Positions 1-8,933 are shown, numbered from the stretch's first letter. The stretch is DNA of 55,378 nucleotides from DATBLQ01 sp036555325 (GCA_036555325.1 DATBLQ010000053.1:1-55378); one strand, 5' to 3'. Notes: generated by a model not told the origin, from the letters alone. Program-made: numbers and translations.

Positions 1-1290
1 TGCCCCCTCATACTGGCCGGCGAATTGAAGAGCTCTCCCGCGGGAGGCATGTGCCTCGGCCAATTCGGGGTCAAGCGCCAGCGCCTTTGCGCTCATTGCC
101 AAGATGCCCTCGACCGAGACGTCCGCATGATGCAAGGCATGAAGCATTGAATCGCAGTCGGCGATGCCTGCATAGGCGCGAGCATAGTTGGAGTCCAACT
201 CCGCCGCCTTGGTGAACATGCGCCGCGCCAGGAGCAGGTAAGACTTCGTACCCCCGAGGAGGAATTGTCGGCCCCTGAGGTAATAAGTATAGGCCTCGAC
301 ATTCTCTGTGGGCGCCGCCTCAATCGCTTTTTTCTCCGCCGGCAACAGCTTGACCTTCAGCTGGTCGACGATGGTGTGGTTAATCTCGTCTTGAATGGCA
401 AAAATATCAGTCAGCTCCCGATCATAGCGCTCTGCCCAGACATGGCTGCCGTCTTTGCCGTCAATAAGTTGGGCGGTGATTCTGACGCGCGAGCCAGCCC
501 TTCGGACGCTGCCCTCAAGCAGAAATCTGACTCCTAGTTCATGTGCGGCCTGTTGCACTTTAATTGGTTTGTTCTTGTAGGTGAACACGGTGTTGCGGGC
601 GACAACATGAAGAGCGGAGATTTTCGACAGGTCTGTAATGATGTCCTCCGTGATGCCATCGGAAAAATACTCCTGTTCTGAATCGCCGCTCATGTTGACG
701 AAGGGCAACACGGCTATGGAAGGTTTGTCTATTGCAGCCTTTGCGTGACCAGATACACGCGGCGTTCCCGTTACCCGATAGACGCGCACAGACTCCGCAA
801 TATTCTTCAAGGTTTGAGGGCCAAGATCCTCGAGGACCACGTCGATTTTGTTTTTTACTTGGTCGAAGGCAGTACCTGAGACTGCGATCCCACCGGGTTC
901 TGCAATGCTCTCCAAACGAGCCGCGATATTGATCCCCTCACCATAAAGGTCACTACCTTCCATTATGACATCACCAAGGTTGACGCCGATGCGCAACACA
1001 ATGCGGCGATTTTCCGGAAGATTGCTGTTCGCGGCGGCCATGCCGCGCTGTAGCTCGACCGCGCACTGCACGGCGTTTACCGCACTGCCGAAGTCGATCA
1101 GGACACCATCGCCAGTGACCTTGAACACCCGGCCCTGATGCCGGGCAACGAGAGGTTCGAGGACCTCCTTCCGCCGGGCCTTGAGCTGAGCCAGAGTCCC
1201 GGAATCATCCTGCTCCATAAGCCGGCTGTATCCCACCACGTCAGCGGCTAAGATGGCAGCGAGGCGGCGATGAACACGCGCTTCAGCCAT
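1..1290 (-). CDS. Class III adenylate/guanylate cyclase with TolB-like and TPR regions (3' end cut by window)
   Basis: The reading frame is open from an ATG at 1290 to base 1, giving 430 residues without a stop; the C-terminus lies outside the window. Residues about 1-175 are a class III nucleotide cyclase catalytic domain: ILAADVVGYSRLM carries the first metal Asp, KVTGDGVLIDF the second, and NIAARLE the conserved Asn/Arg segment. Residues from about 190 (SIAVLPFVNMSGD) to 300 match the TolB-like segment often fused to these cyclases, and the region from about 320 has TPR-like helices (YYLRGRQFLL, KALALDPELAEAHASRG). It probably makes a cyclic nucleotide in the cytoplasm in response to a signal read by the C-terminal repeats. 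It lies in an accessory region; the stimulus is unknown. Confidence 0.88.
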   Translation of the reverse strand, partial: MAEARVHRRLAAILAADVVGYSRLMEQDDSGTLAQLKARRKEVLEPLVARHQGRVFKVTGDGVLIDFGSAVNAVQCAVELQRGMAAANSNLPENRRIVLRIGVNLGDVIMEGSDLYGEGINIAARLESIAEPGGIAVSGTAFDQVKNKIDVVLEDLGPQTLKNIAESVRVYRVTGTPRVSGHAKAAIDKPSIAVLPFVNMSGDSEQEYFSDGITEDIITDLSKISALHVVARNTVFTYKNKPIKVQQAAHELGVRFLLEGSVRRAGSRVRITAQLIDGKDGSHVWAERYDRELTDIFAIQDEINHTIVDQLKVKLLPAEKKAIEAAPTENVEAYTYYLRGRQFLLGGTKSYLLLARRMFTKAAELDSNYARAYAGIADCDSMLHALHHADVSVEGILAMSAKALALDPELAEAHASRGRALQFAGQYEGA

Positions 1291-1356
1291 AGGCAATTAC
1301 CTTCGGAGAGCATGTAATTCTATTCGCGTCCGCTTGAGGAGTCTATCGAGCCGACA

Positions 1357-1380
1357 GTCCGCTTTGGGTCAAAAGCGGAC
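1357..1380. repeat. Perfect 9-bp inverted repeat (hairpin) at the start of repeat copy 1
   Basis: GTCCGCTTT at 1357-1365 and AAAGCGGAC at 1372-1380 are perfect inverted repeats around the 6-nt loop GGGTCA. The right arm is kept in the second copy of the long repeat at 5939, but the left arm is not. No T-run follows, so this is not a normal intrinsic terminator. Confidence 0.7.
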
Positions 1381-1462
1381 TTTGTGACCGTGTCCGCTAT
1401 GTGTCGGCTTATCCCTCATATGCGGACATTGCAGTGGGCGATCGGCAAGTCGCCTGAGTGCC
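1361..1462 (+). repeat. Dispersed intergenic repeat, copy 1 (102 bp)
   Basis: This stretch aligns without gaps to 5939-6040, identical over the first 20 bases and about three quarters identical overall by eye. The core TTTGGGTCAAAAGCGG is, from memory, a common intergenic repeat in Bradyrhizobium-like genomes, where it gives rise to spurious short ORFs. Together the two copies form direct repeats around 1463-5938. Confidence 0.75.
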
Positions 1463-1501
1463 ATAAGCGGACTTTCTACTTCGTTGCGTTCACGGGCCCG
1501 A

Positions 1502-2263
1502 CTACGCCCGCTGGGCGAGGACCGTGAACACTTCGTCGGCCATCACCTGCTGCTTGCGCGTGTAGCCTGAGAGAAACTCGAGATTGACGAAGCCGTGCGC
1601 CTGTAGGGCGTGGCGCATCTCCTCCGCGGTCCAGGCGAGAGTGGCACAGTCGCAGACGTAGCGTTCGGCGCGAAGGAGTTTGCCATTGCGGAACACCTCG
1701 TACAGGTCGTCGGTCGACTCGACTCGCCGGTTCGGATCGAAGGCGGCGCGGGCGGTGCGCCGGACGATTGAGCCATCCTCGAGAGGTGCCTCAACTGTCC
1801 AGAGCTTCTCATACGGTTTGTCCATCACGATGATTGGCATCACGAGCGTGCCTCTTGGCTCAAGGTGGCGATAGAATGCATCGAGGGCTCGCTCCGCCTC
1901 GGCGCGATTGAGCAGCAACTGGAATGAGCTCGAGGGCACCATGATCGTGCGGTATCGGAGGGGCAGGTCGAGCTCCGACATCGACTGGAGGTAGATGTTC
2001 ACAGTCAGGCCGAGGCGCTCTGCTTTGCGCTTGCAAAGCCCCAGCATTTGAGCCGAGTTGTCAACGCCGTCCGCCTCGATGCCCAGTCCGCGGAAATCGA
2101 GCAGCAACCGACCAGTTCCGCAACCGACATCGAGGACGGGCTCGCCGCATTCGCGGATGAGCTCCAGGAAGAACTCCCGGTCCTTCCAGGTTGAGGTGTC
2201 CCCGCGCAGGGCGTCCCACGCTTCTGCCATGAGGCCAACGTACTCGATGTCTGGCTCGTTCAT
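1502..2263 (-). CDS. Class I SAM-dependent methyltransferase
   Basis: A 253-residue protein if started at the ATG at 2263 (MNEPDIEYVGLM); the frame extends upstream to 2386 but that part does not resemble a methyltransferase N-terminus. Motif I is VLDVGCGTGRLLLDF (SAM-binding glycine loop), followed by an acidic residue in GIEADGVDNSAQML (motif II), as in the Methyltransf_25/11 families. The substrate cannot be told. The gene is isolated between two cyclase genes, inside the segment bracketed by the direct repeats at 1361 and 5939. Confidence 0.85.
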   Translation of the reverse strand: MNEPDIEYVGLMAEAWDALRGDTSTWKDREFFLELIRECGEPVLDVGCGTGRLLLDFRGLGIEADGVDNSAQMLGLCKRKAERLGLTVNIYLQSMSELDLPLRYRTIMVPSSSFQLLLNRAEAERALDAFYRHLEPRGTLVMPIIVMDKPYEKLWTVEAPLEDGSIVRRTARAAFDPNRRVESTDDLYEVFRNGKLLRAERYVCDCATLAWTAEEMRHALQAHGFVNLEFLSGYTRKQQVMADEVFTVLAQRA

Positions 2264-2530
2264 GTCCCTGGGGACGCTACCAGCAACGCGCAGCCCACGA
2301 CATGCTATTTCCGCTAATGGGATGGACCGGCCGTGCTCCTGAGTATAGCCCCCGATTGGGGGCGCTTGTGAAGCACGAGGAGCCATCCCATGACAAGAGT
2401 GGAAGCCAAAGGAGACGTCATCGCCACCGCGCTCAATTGAGTTCGACTGACAATTCCGACTGCCCGTCCGGCGTGTTACAATGCTGGCTCGCGACTAGGC
2501 CGCCTCTCCCTAACCATCGAGTGGAGGGTT

Positions 2531-5500
2531 ATGAGCTGTAAGAACTGCGGTGCGCAGATTTCGCCCGGCCGGAAATTTTGTACCGAGTGCGGAGCGCTAG
2601 CACCCGAAGCGCCCACTATTGCCTGCTCTGTCTGTAGCAACATCAACCCCGCAGACGCCAAGTTCTGTTGGGAGTGTGGCCGAGCGTTTGCAGCCGGCGA
2701 TATGGCTAAGCCAGGATCTCGAGAAACCGCCCTCGATGCACCCGAATCCGGATGGGAGATGCCTGCTGCCGAGCGGCGCCAGCTGACGGTTCAATTCTGT
2801 GACCTCGTGGGCTCGACCGAACTGTCGACCCGCCTTGACCCTGAGGACCTGCGCGAGATTGTCAGCGCGTATCATCGCTGCGTGGCAAACACGGTTGCGC
2901 GCTTTGACGGGTATGTAGCCAAGTACATGGGCGATGGCGTGCTCGTGTATTTCGGTTATCCGCTCGCGCATGAGGACGATGCAGAGCGAGCCGTTCGAGC
3001 GGGCCTCGCGCTGGCCGACACCGTCGGGCAGATCGCGGCGCCCGAGCGGTTGCGGGTCCGCGTCGGCATTGCCACGGGTCCGGTGGTGGTGGGTGACCTC
3101 ATCGGCTCGGGCGAGGCGAAAGAGCGCCGCGTCATCGGTGAGACGCCAAATTTGGCAGCGCGGCTGCAAGCATTGGCGCAACCCGGGGACGTGGTGATCG
3201 CCCAAAGCACTCGTAGGCTCGTGGGCGATTTGTTCGAGTACCGCGATCTAGGTGCGGTGGAAATCAAAGGCTTTGCAGCGTCGGTCTCGGCGTCGCAGGT
3301 CCTGCGCGGAGGTGCCACCGAGAGCCGCTTCGAAGCAGTCCGTTCTACGGAGACGTTGACACCGCTCGTTGGCCGTAAGGTAGAACTGGCTATACTGCTC
3401 GATCGCTGGCAGCGAGCCAAGCACGGCGAGGGTCAGGTGGTGCTGATTTCTGCTGAGCCAGGCATTGGCAAGTCGCGGCTTATCGCCTCCCTGGTAAACG
3501 AGCGACTGCAGGCTGAGCCCTCTTACATCCGCTTGCGGTACTTTTGCTCGCTGCACCACACTGCCAGCGCCTTGTATCCGATTGTCGCACAGCTCGAACG
3601 CGCGGCCGGGATCACGCGCAACGACGCGTCTGATATCAAACTCGACAAGCTAGAGGCCGTGCTCGCGAGAACATCCCCCCCGGTCGAAGACGTCGCACTC
3701 CTCGCAGACCTGCTATCAGTTCCAGCGTCTGACCGTTACCCGTCGCTTAATTTCACGCCACAACGCAAGAGGGAGAAGACGCTCGAGGCGCTGATCGCGC
3801 AGCTCATCGCGCTGGCCCGGCAACAACCAGTGCTGATGATCTTCGAGGACGTACATTGGATCGATCCGAGTTCCCGCGAACTGCTCGATCTCATTGTCGA
3901 GCAGGTTCCACGCCAGCGTCTGCTGCTCGTCATGTCCTTCCGACCCGAGTTCAAGCCACCGTCATGGGCGGACCAGGCACACGTCACAACCCTTGTGCTC
4001 CCGCGGCTGGATCGCGACGAGGGGACCGCAATAATCGAACAAATTGCGGGCGACAAGCGGCTGCCCAGCGAGATCATGGATCAGATCCTTGCAAAGACGG
4101 ACGGCGTGCCCTTGTTCGTCGAAGAACTTACTAAGATGATCCTGGAATCGGGTCTACTGGAGGATCTGGGCGATCGATACGCGCTTGTGGGGTCGCTGCC
4201 ACTTGCGATCCCGACAACTCTGCAAGACAGTCTGATGGCGCGCCTTGATCGGCTGGGTCGGGCCAAGGAAGTGGCGCAGGTCGGCGCTGCGATCGGCCAG
4301 GCGTTTTCCTACAACCTGCTCGCGGCAGTCGCCCCGTTGCGCGGCACCGAATTGCAGAAGGCGCTGGACCAGCTTGGCAACGCCGGCTTGGTCCTTCGAC
4401 GGGAAGGGTCTCAGCAGGCTAGTTACGCGTTCAAACACGCGCTGGTTCAAGACGCTGCGTATCAGAGCCTGCTGCACAGCACCCGTCGGCAGCTCCACGC
4501 TCGTATCGCCGGTGTGATCGAAGAGCGGTTTCCAGAAACTACGGAACTGGAGCCTGAGCTCCTCGCCCATCAGTGCACGCAAGCGAGCTTGGTCGACAAG
4601 GCAGTCAGTTATCGGTTGAAATCAGGCATGCGGGCAATTGAGCGTTCGGGAGCCGTCGAGGCCGTGGCGCAACTTGAGAAAGGGTTGGACCTGATGCCGA
4701 GCTTACCCTCCGGTCCCGAGCGCGACCGGCAGGAGCTTGGCCTGCAAGCTGCAATGGCAGCCGTGCTGGTTGGCGCCCGCGGATATGCAGCGCCTGAGAC
4801 AAACAAGACCCTCCTGCGTGCTCGCGAGCTGTGCGAGCGCACGAGGGACCGGGCACGGACGTTGTCGGTACTATTCCTGCAAAGCGCGCTTCACATCGTC
4901 CGGGCAGAATTCCACGCTGTGCGCAACCTCGGTGAAGAGATGCAGCGTCTGGGTCAGGAGTGGGACGACAGTGCCGCTCGGCTGATGGGCGGCCATCAGC
5001 TTGGAGTTGGTCTTTTTTCGCTCGGAGAATTTGCACTGGCACGCGCGCAGTTCGAAGAAGTACTCGCCCTCTACGACCCCGAGCAGCACCGGCCCCTCAC
5101 CTTCCTCTATGCGCAGAATCCCCAGGTAACGGCCCTCTGCTTTCTCTCCTGCATCCTCTTCCCTCTCGGCTACCCGGAGCAGGCCCTCAGGCGGCGCGAG
5201 GAAGCGCTTGCCCATTCTGCTGAACTGACCCACTTCAACACTACCGCCTTTGCGCTTGTCTGGGCATGCGTCCTGGACCAACTCCGTCGTGACCGCCAGG
5301 CAGTACGGGAGCGGTCCGAATCGCTCATCTCGCTGTGCACTGAACAAAGACTCTTCTTCTGGCTTGCTACCGGACACATGTTCCACGGGTGGGCTCTCGC
5401 TGACGGAGGCGAACCTGCGGCGGGCATCGCCGAGTTGCGTCAGGGCCTCGCCGCGTGGCGAGCGATAGGTTCGGAATATTTTCTGCCGAAACTCATCGAG

Positions 5501-5893
5501 ATGCAGGTCGAGGCACAATACAGAGCAGGAGAGCCCGCCGGGCCGGCACTCGATCTCTTGAGCGATGCGCTCTCGGTTGCAGACAAGACCGGGGAGGGCT
5601 GGCTCGTGCCCGAGCTTCACCGGTTGCGCGGAAATTTTCTCTTGTCCCTATCGGTCCCGGACGGGATCGCAGCCGAAGCGTCGTTCCAACAGGCGCTCGA
5701 GACAGCACGCGCACAAGGGACAAAGATGTGGGAGTTGCGCGCGGCAACGTGCCTGGCACAGCTATGGCGAGACCAAGGCAGGAAGGCCGATGCGTATGAC
5801 TTGCTCGCACCGGTCTACGCCTGGTTCAACGAAGGGTTCGACACGCCGGACCTCAAAGAGGCCAAGGCTATTCTCGGCGAGCTGAGAGCGTGA
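2531..5893 (+). CDS. Zinc-ribbon / class III cyclase / AAA ATPase / TPR signalling protein
   Basis: A 1120-residue multidomain protein. Residues 1-55 hold two CxxC..CxxC zinc ribbons (CKNCGAQ..FCTECGA and CSVCSNI..FCWECGR). Residues about 80-260 form a class III cyclase domain with FCDLVGSTEL and YMGDGVLVYFGYP carrying the two metal-binding Asp residues, and NLAARLQ. Residues from about 275 (LVGRKVELAILLD) are a STAND/AAA-type ATPase with P-loop EPGIGKSR and Walker B-like LMIFEDVHWID. The rest, from about 600, is helical repeats of TPR type. The architecture is well known in rhizobia and mycobacteria, but the signal sensed is not. It starts at ATG 2531 after the RBS-like GGAGGG. It lies within the repeat-bracketed segment. 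Confidence 0.9.
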   Translation: MSCKNCGAQISPGRKFCTECGALAPEAPTIACSVCSNINPADAKFCWECGRAFAAGDMAKPGSRETALDAPESGWEMPAAERRQLTVQFCDLVGSTELSTRLDPEDLREIVSAYHRCVANTVARFDGYVAKYMGDGVLVYFGYPLAHEDDAERAVRAGLALADTVGQIAAPERLRVRVGIATGPVVVGDLIGSGEAKERRVIGETPNLAARLQALAQPGDVVIAQSTRRLVGDLFEYRDLGAVEIKGFAASVSASQVLRGGATESRFEAVRSTETLTPLVGRKVELAILLDRWQRAKHGEGQVVLISAEPGIGKSRLIASLVNERLQAEPSYIRLRYFCSLHHTASALYPIVAQLERAAGITRNDASDIKLDKLEAVLARTSPPVEDVALLADLLSVPASDRYPSLNFTPQRKREKTLEALIAQLIALARQQPVLMIFEDVHWIDPSSRELLDLIVEQVPRQRLLLVMSFRPEFKPPSWADQAHVTTLVLPRLDRDEGTAIIEQIAGDKRLPSEIMDQILAKTDGVPLFVEELTKMILESGLLEDLGDRYALVGSLPLAIPTTLQDSLMARLDRLGRAKEVAQVGAAIGQAFSYNLLAAVAPLRGTELQKALDQLGNAGLVLRREGSQQASYAFKHALVQDAAYQSLLHSTRRQLHARIAGVIEERFPETTELEPELLAHQCTQASLVDKAVSYRLKSGMRAIERSGAVEAVAQLEKGLDLMPSLPSGPERDRQELGLQAAMAAVLVGARGYAAPETNKTLLRARELCERTRDRARTLSVLFLQSALHIVRAEFHAVRNLGEEMQRLGQEWDDSAARLMGGHQLGVGLFSLGEFALARAQFEEVLALYDPEQHRPLTFLYAQNPQVTALCFLSCILFPLGYPEQALRRREEALAHSAELTHFNTTAFALVWACVLDQLRRDRQAVRERSESLISLCTEQRLFFWLATGHMFHGWALADGGEPAAGIAELRQGLAAWRAIGSEYFLPKLIEMQVEAQYRAGEPAGPALDLLSDALSVADKTGEGWLVPELHRLRGNFLLSLSVPDGIAAEASFQQALETARAQGTKMWELRAATCLAQLWRDQGRKADAYDLLAPVYAWFNEGFDTPDLKEAKAILGELRA

Positions 5894-6412
5894 GCCCGGA
5901 TGGGTGCTATATTGGCGAGTCAATTACGCCTCATTGCTGCTTTGGGTCAAAAGCGGACCTCGTGGCCATGTCCCATTCATGTCGGCTTACCCCTCAACAC
6001 CCGACATCGCAGTTGGTAATTGGGATGTCTCCTTTGTGCCATGTGTGGACGGCTCCGCGTTGGCAAGGGCTTTTTTCACGTTTGCAGCATCGGTCGGTGC
6101 AGCCATGTGTGCGGCCTGTTTGCGCGGTTCGAGCGAAAGTGCGGGCGTGGTTAGCAGGTCGGCAAAGGCTCGGCCAATGCCCCACCTGACCTGAAAACAG
6201 AGACCGGAATGTTGTGCGTGATTACTTTCCATCTTCGATGTTGGCAAAACCTGGACAGCAATTCCAGGCGATGGCGAGACGGCGCCGTACTGCTTGGCTT
6301 GCAGTGTGGCATGGTTGCCCGATAGGAACCTTGCCAATGACGCAGCTCATGAGAAACAGCCCTGCTGGCCACTCGGGACAGCTGTTCGAGCTCATCGACA
6401 ATGAGGTCAAGA
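5894..6412. other. Gene-poor stretch holding repeat copy 2
   Basis: About 520 bases without a convincing gene. The left part is the second copy of the dispersed repeat. Short open frames on both strands here have no recognisable domain, and one of them lies across the repeat, so they are probably not genes. Confidence 0.6.
5939..6040 (+). repeat. Dispersed intergenic repeat, copy 2 (102 bp)
   Basis: A gapless match to 1361-1462 in the same orientation; the first 20 bases are identical and about 77 of 102 positions match by eye count. It begins 46 bases after the stop of the large cyclase gene. The divergence between copies suggests old members of a repeat family and not a recent duplication. 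Confidence 0.75.
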
Positions 6413-6766
6413 ATGGAAACGCTTAAGCGAGTGTTCGGCCGGCCCTTCAAGCCAGGCCAGAGTGGAAATCCCAGCGGTAAGCCAAAGGGCATGGGAGAGA
6501 TCCAGATGCTTGCCCGTTCCCATGCCCCTGAGGCAATAGAGGCACTAGTGGCGATCTTGAAAAACAAACGCTCCCCCGCTGCCGCCAAGGTACGCGCCGC
6601 GGAAGTGTTGTTGGACCGCGGTTTCGGCAAGCCAGCGCAGCACCTAAACGTCTCAAGATCTCCACTGGATGATCTTGATGCGCAGTCTCTAGCCGCTTTG
6701 GCGGAGGCTCTGGGATTGGACCTCGACGGCAATGAACAACAGCCTCTTTGTCTCACCGAGCACTAA
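6413..6766 (+). CDS. DUF5681 domain protein (mobile-element associated)
   Basis: A 117-residue protein. The N-terminal RPFKPGQSGNPSGKPKG is the hallmark of the DUF5681 family, found mainly in prophages and integrated elements of alphaproteobacteria, where such proteins sit near terminase genes. The central part (HAPEAIEALVAILKN, KVRAAEVLLDRGFGKP) is the usual helical segment. ATG 6413 is chosen because GAGG lies seven bases upstream; ATG 6401 in the same frame would add four residues. No terminase, capsid or integrase gene is next to it, so it looks like a relic of a larger element. Biochemical function is unknown. Confidence 0.75.
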   Translation: METLKRVFGRPFKPGQSGNPSGKPKGMGEIQMLARSHAPEAIEALVAILKNKRSPAAAKVRAAEVLLDRGFGKPAQHLNVSRSPLDDLDAQSLAALAEALGLDLDGNEQQPLCLTEH

Positions 6767-7182
6767 AGCCGCGCCAAGGCTAACCTCAGGCTCAGCAGCG
6801 ACTTTTTTTACTTGGATAGTTCAAAGCGCTTGACAGGGGAAAGGAACTCCTAGGGCCTATTCTATCAGGAAACCTCCTCCAGCGTTAAGCAGCGCATTCG
6901 CGCTTAACTCCCAATGGGGACGATCGAGGATGAGATCTCATCGGCGACGCTCTATGGAACGGCCAATCACCCTTATACGCGGCACCTTCTGGAAATGAGG
7001 GGCCTGTTGAAGGACGTTCAGTTTCAGAATGGTAGGTGAGAGTTTGACTGCTAGAGTTTGCGCTAATCGAAACGTCCCACGGGAAAGTGCCAGATACCGT
7101 TCAACTGCTTACCCAATGCTTACCCGCAAAAATAACAACTAGTATTTCCTTGGCCCATGGTTGACTAAATACTTGATTATCT
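6767..7182. other. Non-coding junction between the DUF5681 gene and tRNA-Leu
   Basis: About 416 bases without a supportable gene. A 9-base direct repeat TGCTTACCC occurs twice with 2 bases between copies near 7109-7128, close to the tRNA 3' end. This is the sort of place where an integrase and attachment site would be expected, but no integrase frame is visible. Confidence 0.5.
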
Positions 7183-7269
7183 TGGTGCCCCTGGAGGGAC
7201 TCGAACCCCCACGTTCGTGAGAACAACAGATTTTGAGTCTGCCGCGTCTACCAGTTCCGCCACAGGGGC
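7183..7269 (-). tRNA. tRNA-Leu (anticodon CAA)
   Basis: An 87-nt class II tRNA on the minus strand. The acceptor strand GCCCCTG pairs with CAGGGGC, the anticodon loop is CTCAAAA giving anticodon CAA (codon UUG), there is a long variable arm, and the T-loop is TTCGAGT. The 3' CCA is encoded. Its 3' end faces the accessory region at 1-7182, the usual orientation for a tRNA used as an integration site. Confidence 0.95.
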
Positions 7270-7287
7270 TTTTCAGCGAAGTGCCGG

Positions 7288-7315
7288 ATAATAGGGTTTG
7301 AGCCCTGGGCGTCAA
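7288..7315 (-). promoter_or_regulatory. Sigma-70-type promoter of tRNA-Leu
   Basis: On the minus strand, TTGACG (7315-7310) and TATTAT (7293-7288) are separated by 16 bases. The -10 ends 18 bases before the tRNA 5' end at 7269. Confidence 0.7.
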
Positions 7316-7352
7316 CTCCAAACGTCTTGGTTCTTGCGCTACACTCAACCGC

Positions 7353-7775
7353 ATGATCCGCATTACATCCTCACTCTCCATTGCCGAGCGCGAATTGACC
7401 GAACGCTTCATGAAGGCCACAGGCCCCGGTGGGCAGAATGTCAATAAACTGTCAACCGCGGTAGAGCTGCGCTTTGATGCCGCCAACTCTCCATCCCTCG
7501 ATCAATCCACATTTGAACGCTTGAAGCAACTTGCCGGCCGCCGCATGAGCGATGAGGGCATCCTCATCATCAGATCGCAAAATTATCGAACCCAGGAACG
7601 CAATCGCGCCGATGCTATTTCCCGGCTCGTTGCTTTGATACGCCGCGCTTCCATTGCACCGAAGGCCCGGCGTCCGACCAAGCCGACTGCCGCCTCCAAG
7701 CTGCGCCGTCGGAGCACCAAGACTCGCCGTTCGTACATCAAGCAACTGCGCAGGCAGCGCATCGAGAGCGATTAG
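7353..7775 (+). CDS. arfB: Alternative ribosome-rescue peptidyl-tRNA hydrolase ArfB
   Basis: A 140-residue protein with the release-factor GGQ motif (ATGPGGQNVNK, about residues 22-32) and a basic C-terminal tail (SKLRRRSTKTRRSYIKQLRRQR). This is the layout of ArfB/YaeJ, which enters stalled non-stop ribosomes, anchors its tail in the empty mRNA channel and hydrolyses the peptidyl-tRNA. The lack of a codon-recognition domain separates it from RF1/RF2. It is divergent from tRNA-Leu and followed by a YqaA-like gene. Confidence 0.93.
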   Translation: MIRITSSLSIAERELTERFMKATGPGGQNVNKLSTAVELRFDAANSPSLDQSTFERLKQLAGRRMSDEGILIIRSQNYRTQERNRADAISRLVALIRRASIAPKARRPTKPTAASKLRRRSTKTRRSYIKQLRRQRIESD

Positions 7776-7817
7776 CCGGTGGACAAACCATCGTAACACC
7801 TGCTACCAGCGCCTTCC

Positions 7818-8429
7818 ATGTTTAGGGCACTTTACGATTGGACTCTGTCGCTCGCGACACGCAAATCCGCGGAAGTTTGGCTCGCGGTCATTGCCTTCAT
7901 CGAAAGCTCGATATTTCTCATTCCCGCCGACGTCCTCTACTTTCCCATGGCTCTTGCTTCGCCGCATCGTGCCTATCGTCTGGCGCTCACTGCCACAATT
8001 GCTTCGACCTTGGGGGGTGTGGCGGGTTACTTTTTGGGCCTTTATGCCTTCCAGCTGATCGCCGCACCGGTTCTGGAGTTCTATGGCCGCCTCGATGATT
8101 TTGAAACCATCCGCCGTTGCGCAGGGCGGGAGACCACTATGGTTCTGCTGGTCACCTCGGGCCTTGCTCACCTTCCCCCGATCAAGATCGTCACCATTCT
8201 CTCCGGCGTGGTGCAAGTCGGTATCGCCTTTTTCATACTCACCTGCATACTTGCCCGCGGTGCTCGTTTTTTTGCCCTTGCCTATGCGCTTCGCCGCTGG
8301 GGAACACGGATCAAGGATATTCTCGGAGAGCACCCGTGGGCCTTCCCGGTTTTTGTCGCCTTCGTAGTAGCCGGCCTCTATCTTGGCCTAAAATTGATGA
8401 CTGGTTCGCACGGGCCACTCGCTTGTTGA
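7818..8429 (+). CDS. YqaA-like (DedA/VTT superfamily) inner membrane protein
   Basis: A 203-residue membrane protein. The segments FIESSIFLIPADVLYFPMAL and TIASTLGGVAGYFLGLYAF match the YqaA branch of the DedA/VTT superfamily, including the E..P loop near residues 28-38 and the G-rich GGVAGYFLG. Further hydrophobic segments lie at about 130-150 and 175-195. Members act in membrane lipid homeostasis or transport, but the exact role of this one cannot be told. It stops 9 bases before dsbB, so the two are probably co-transcribed. Confidence 0.8.
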   Translation: MFRALYDWTLSLATRKSAEVWLAVIAFIESSIFLIPADVLYFPMALASPHRAYRLALTATIASTLGGVAGYFLGLYAFQLIAAPVLEFYGRLDDFETIRRCAGRETTMVLLVTSGLAHLPPIKIVTILSGVVQVGIAFFILTCILARGARFFALAYALRRWGTRIKDILGEHPWAFPVFVAFVVAGLYLGLKLMTGSHGPLAC

Positions 8430-8438
8430 TGGAGCAGC

Positions 8439-8933
8439 ATGAATACTCGTCTCCAGCCTTCTCACGCTTTCACAGTCATAGCCCTCATCGCCATTCCTAC
8501 CATTGCCGCTGCTTGGTCGTTTGAGATTTTTGGTGGCTACGCACCCTGCCCCCTTTGCCTGCAACAGCGCTGGCCCTACTACGCCACCATTCCAATCGCT
8601 CTGGTGTTGCCCCTGCTTGCAAAGAGCTCTCCGGCCATCTTGCGGGCCGGCTTGCTGCTCCTTGCTCTCATCATGCTTGCTGGTTTCGCCCTGGCAGTTT
8701 ACCACGCGGGAATTGAATGGAAGTGGTGGCAGGGGCCGCAAGCCTGCGCCGCCGGCGCTTCCCTCTCCGGAACGCTGCCCGATTTGTCTAACGCCCGCAT
8801 TATTCGCTGCGATGAGGCGCCGTGGCGTTTCATCGGTTTATCGTTTGCCGGCTGGAACGCTGCGGTTTCACTGCTGATCAGCTTTGTTGCACTCGTTGGC
8901 GCGCGCGGCGACAGGAAAAGCAGCCAGGCCTAA
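8439..8933 (+). CDS. dsbB: Disulfide bond formation protein B
   Basis: A 164-residue inner membrane protein with four hydrophobic segments. The first periplasmic loop has the redox pair in CPLCLQQRWPYY, about residues 34-45. The second loop has the other pair, Cys in QACAAGASLSG and in IIRCDEAPWRF. These four cysteines and the QR following CxxC are the DsbB quinone-coupled relay that re-oxidises DsbA. No dsbA is seen in the window. The stop codon overlaps that of the convergent HNH gene by four bases (8930-8933). Confidence 0.92.
   Translation: MNTRLQPSHAFTVIALIAIPTIAAAWSFEIFGGYAPCPLCLQQRWPYYATIPIALVLPLLAKSSPAILRAGLLLLALIMLAGFALAVYHAGIEWKWWQGPQACAAGASLSGTLPDLSNARIIRCDEAPWRFIGLSFAGWNAAVSLLISFVALVGARGDRKSSQA

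Noticed and set aside
5987..6337. A 116-residue minus-strand open frame across repeat copy 2
   Set aside because: No domain; part of it is repeat sequence, which commonly gives spurious short frames.
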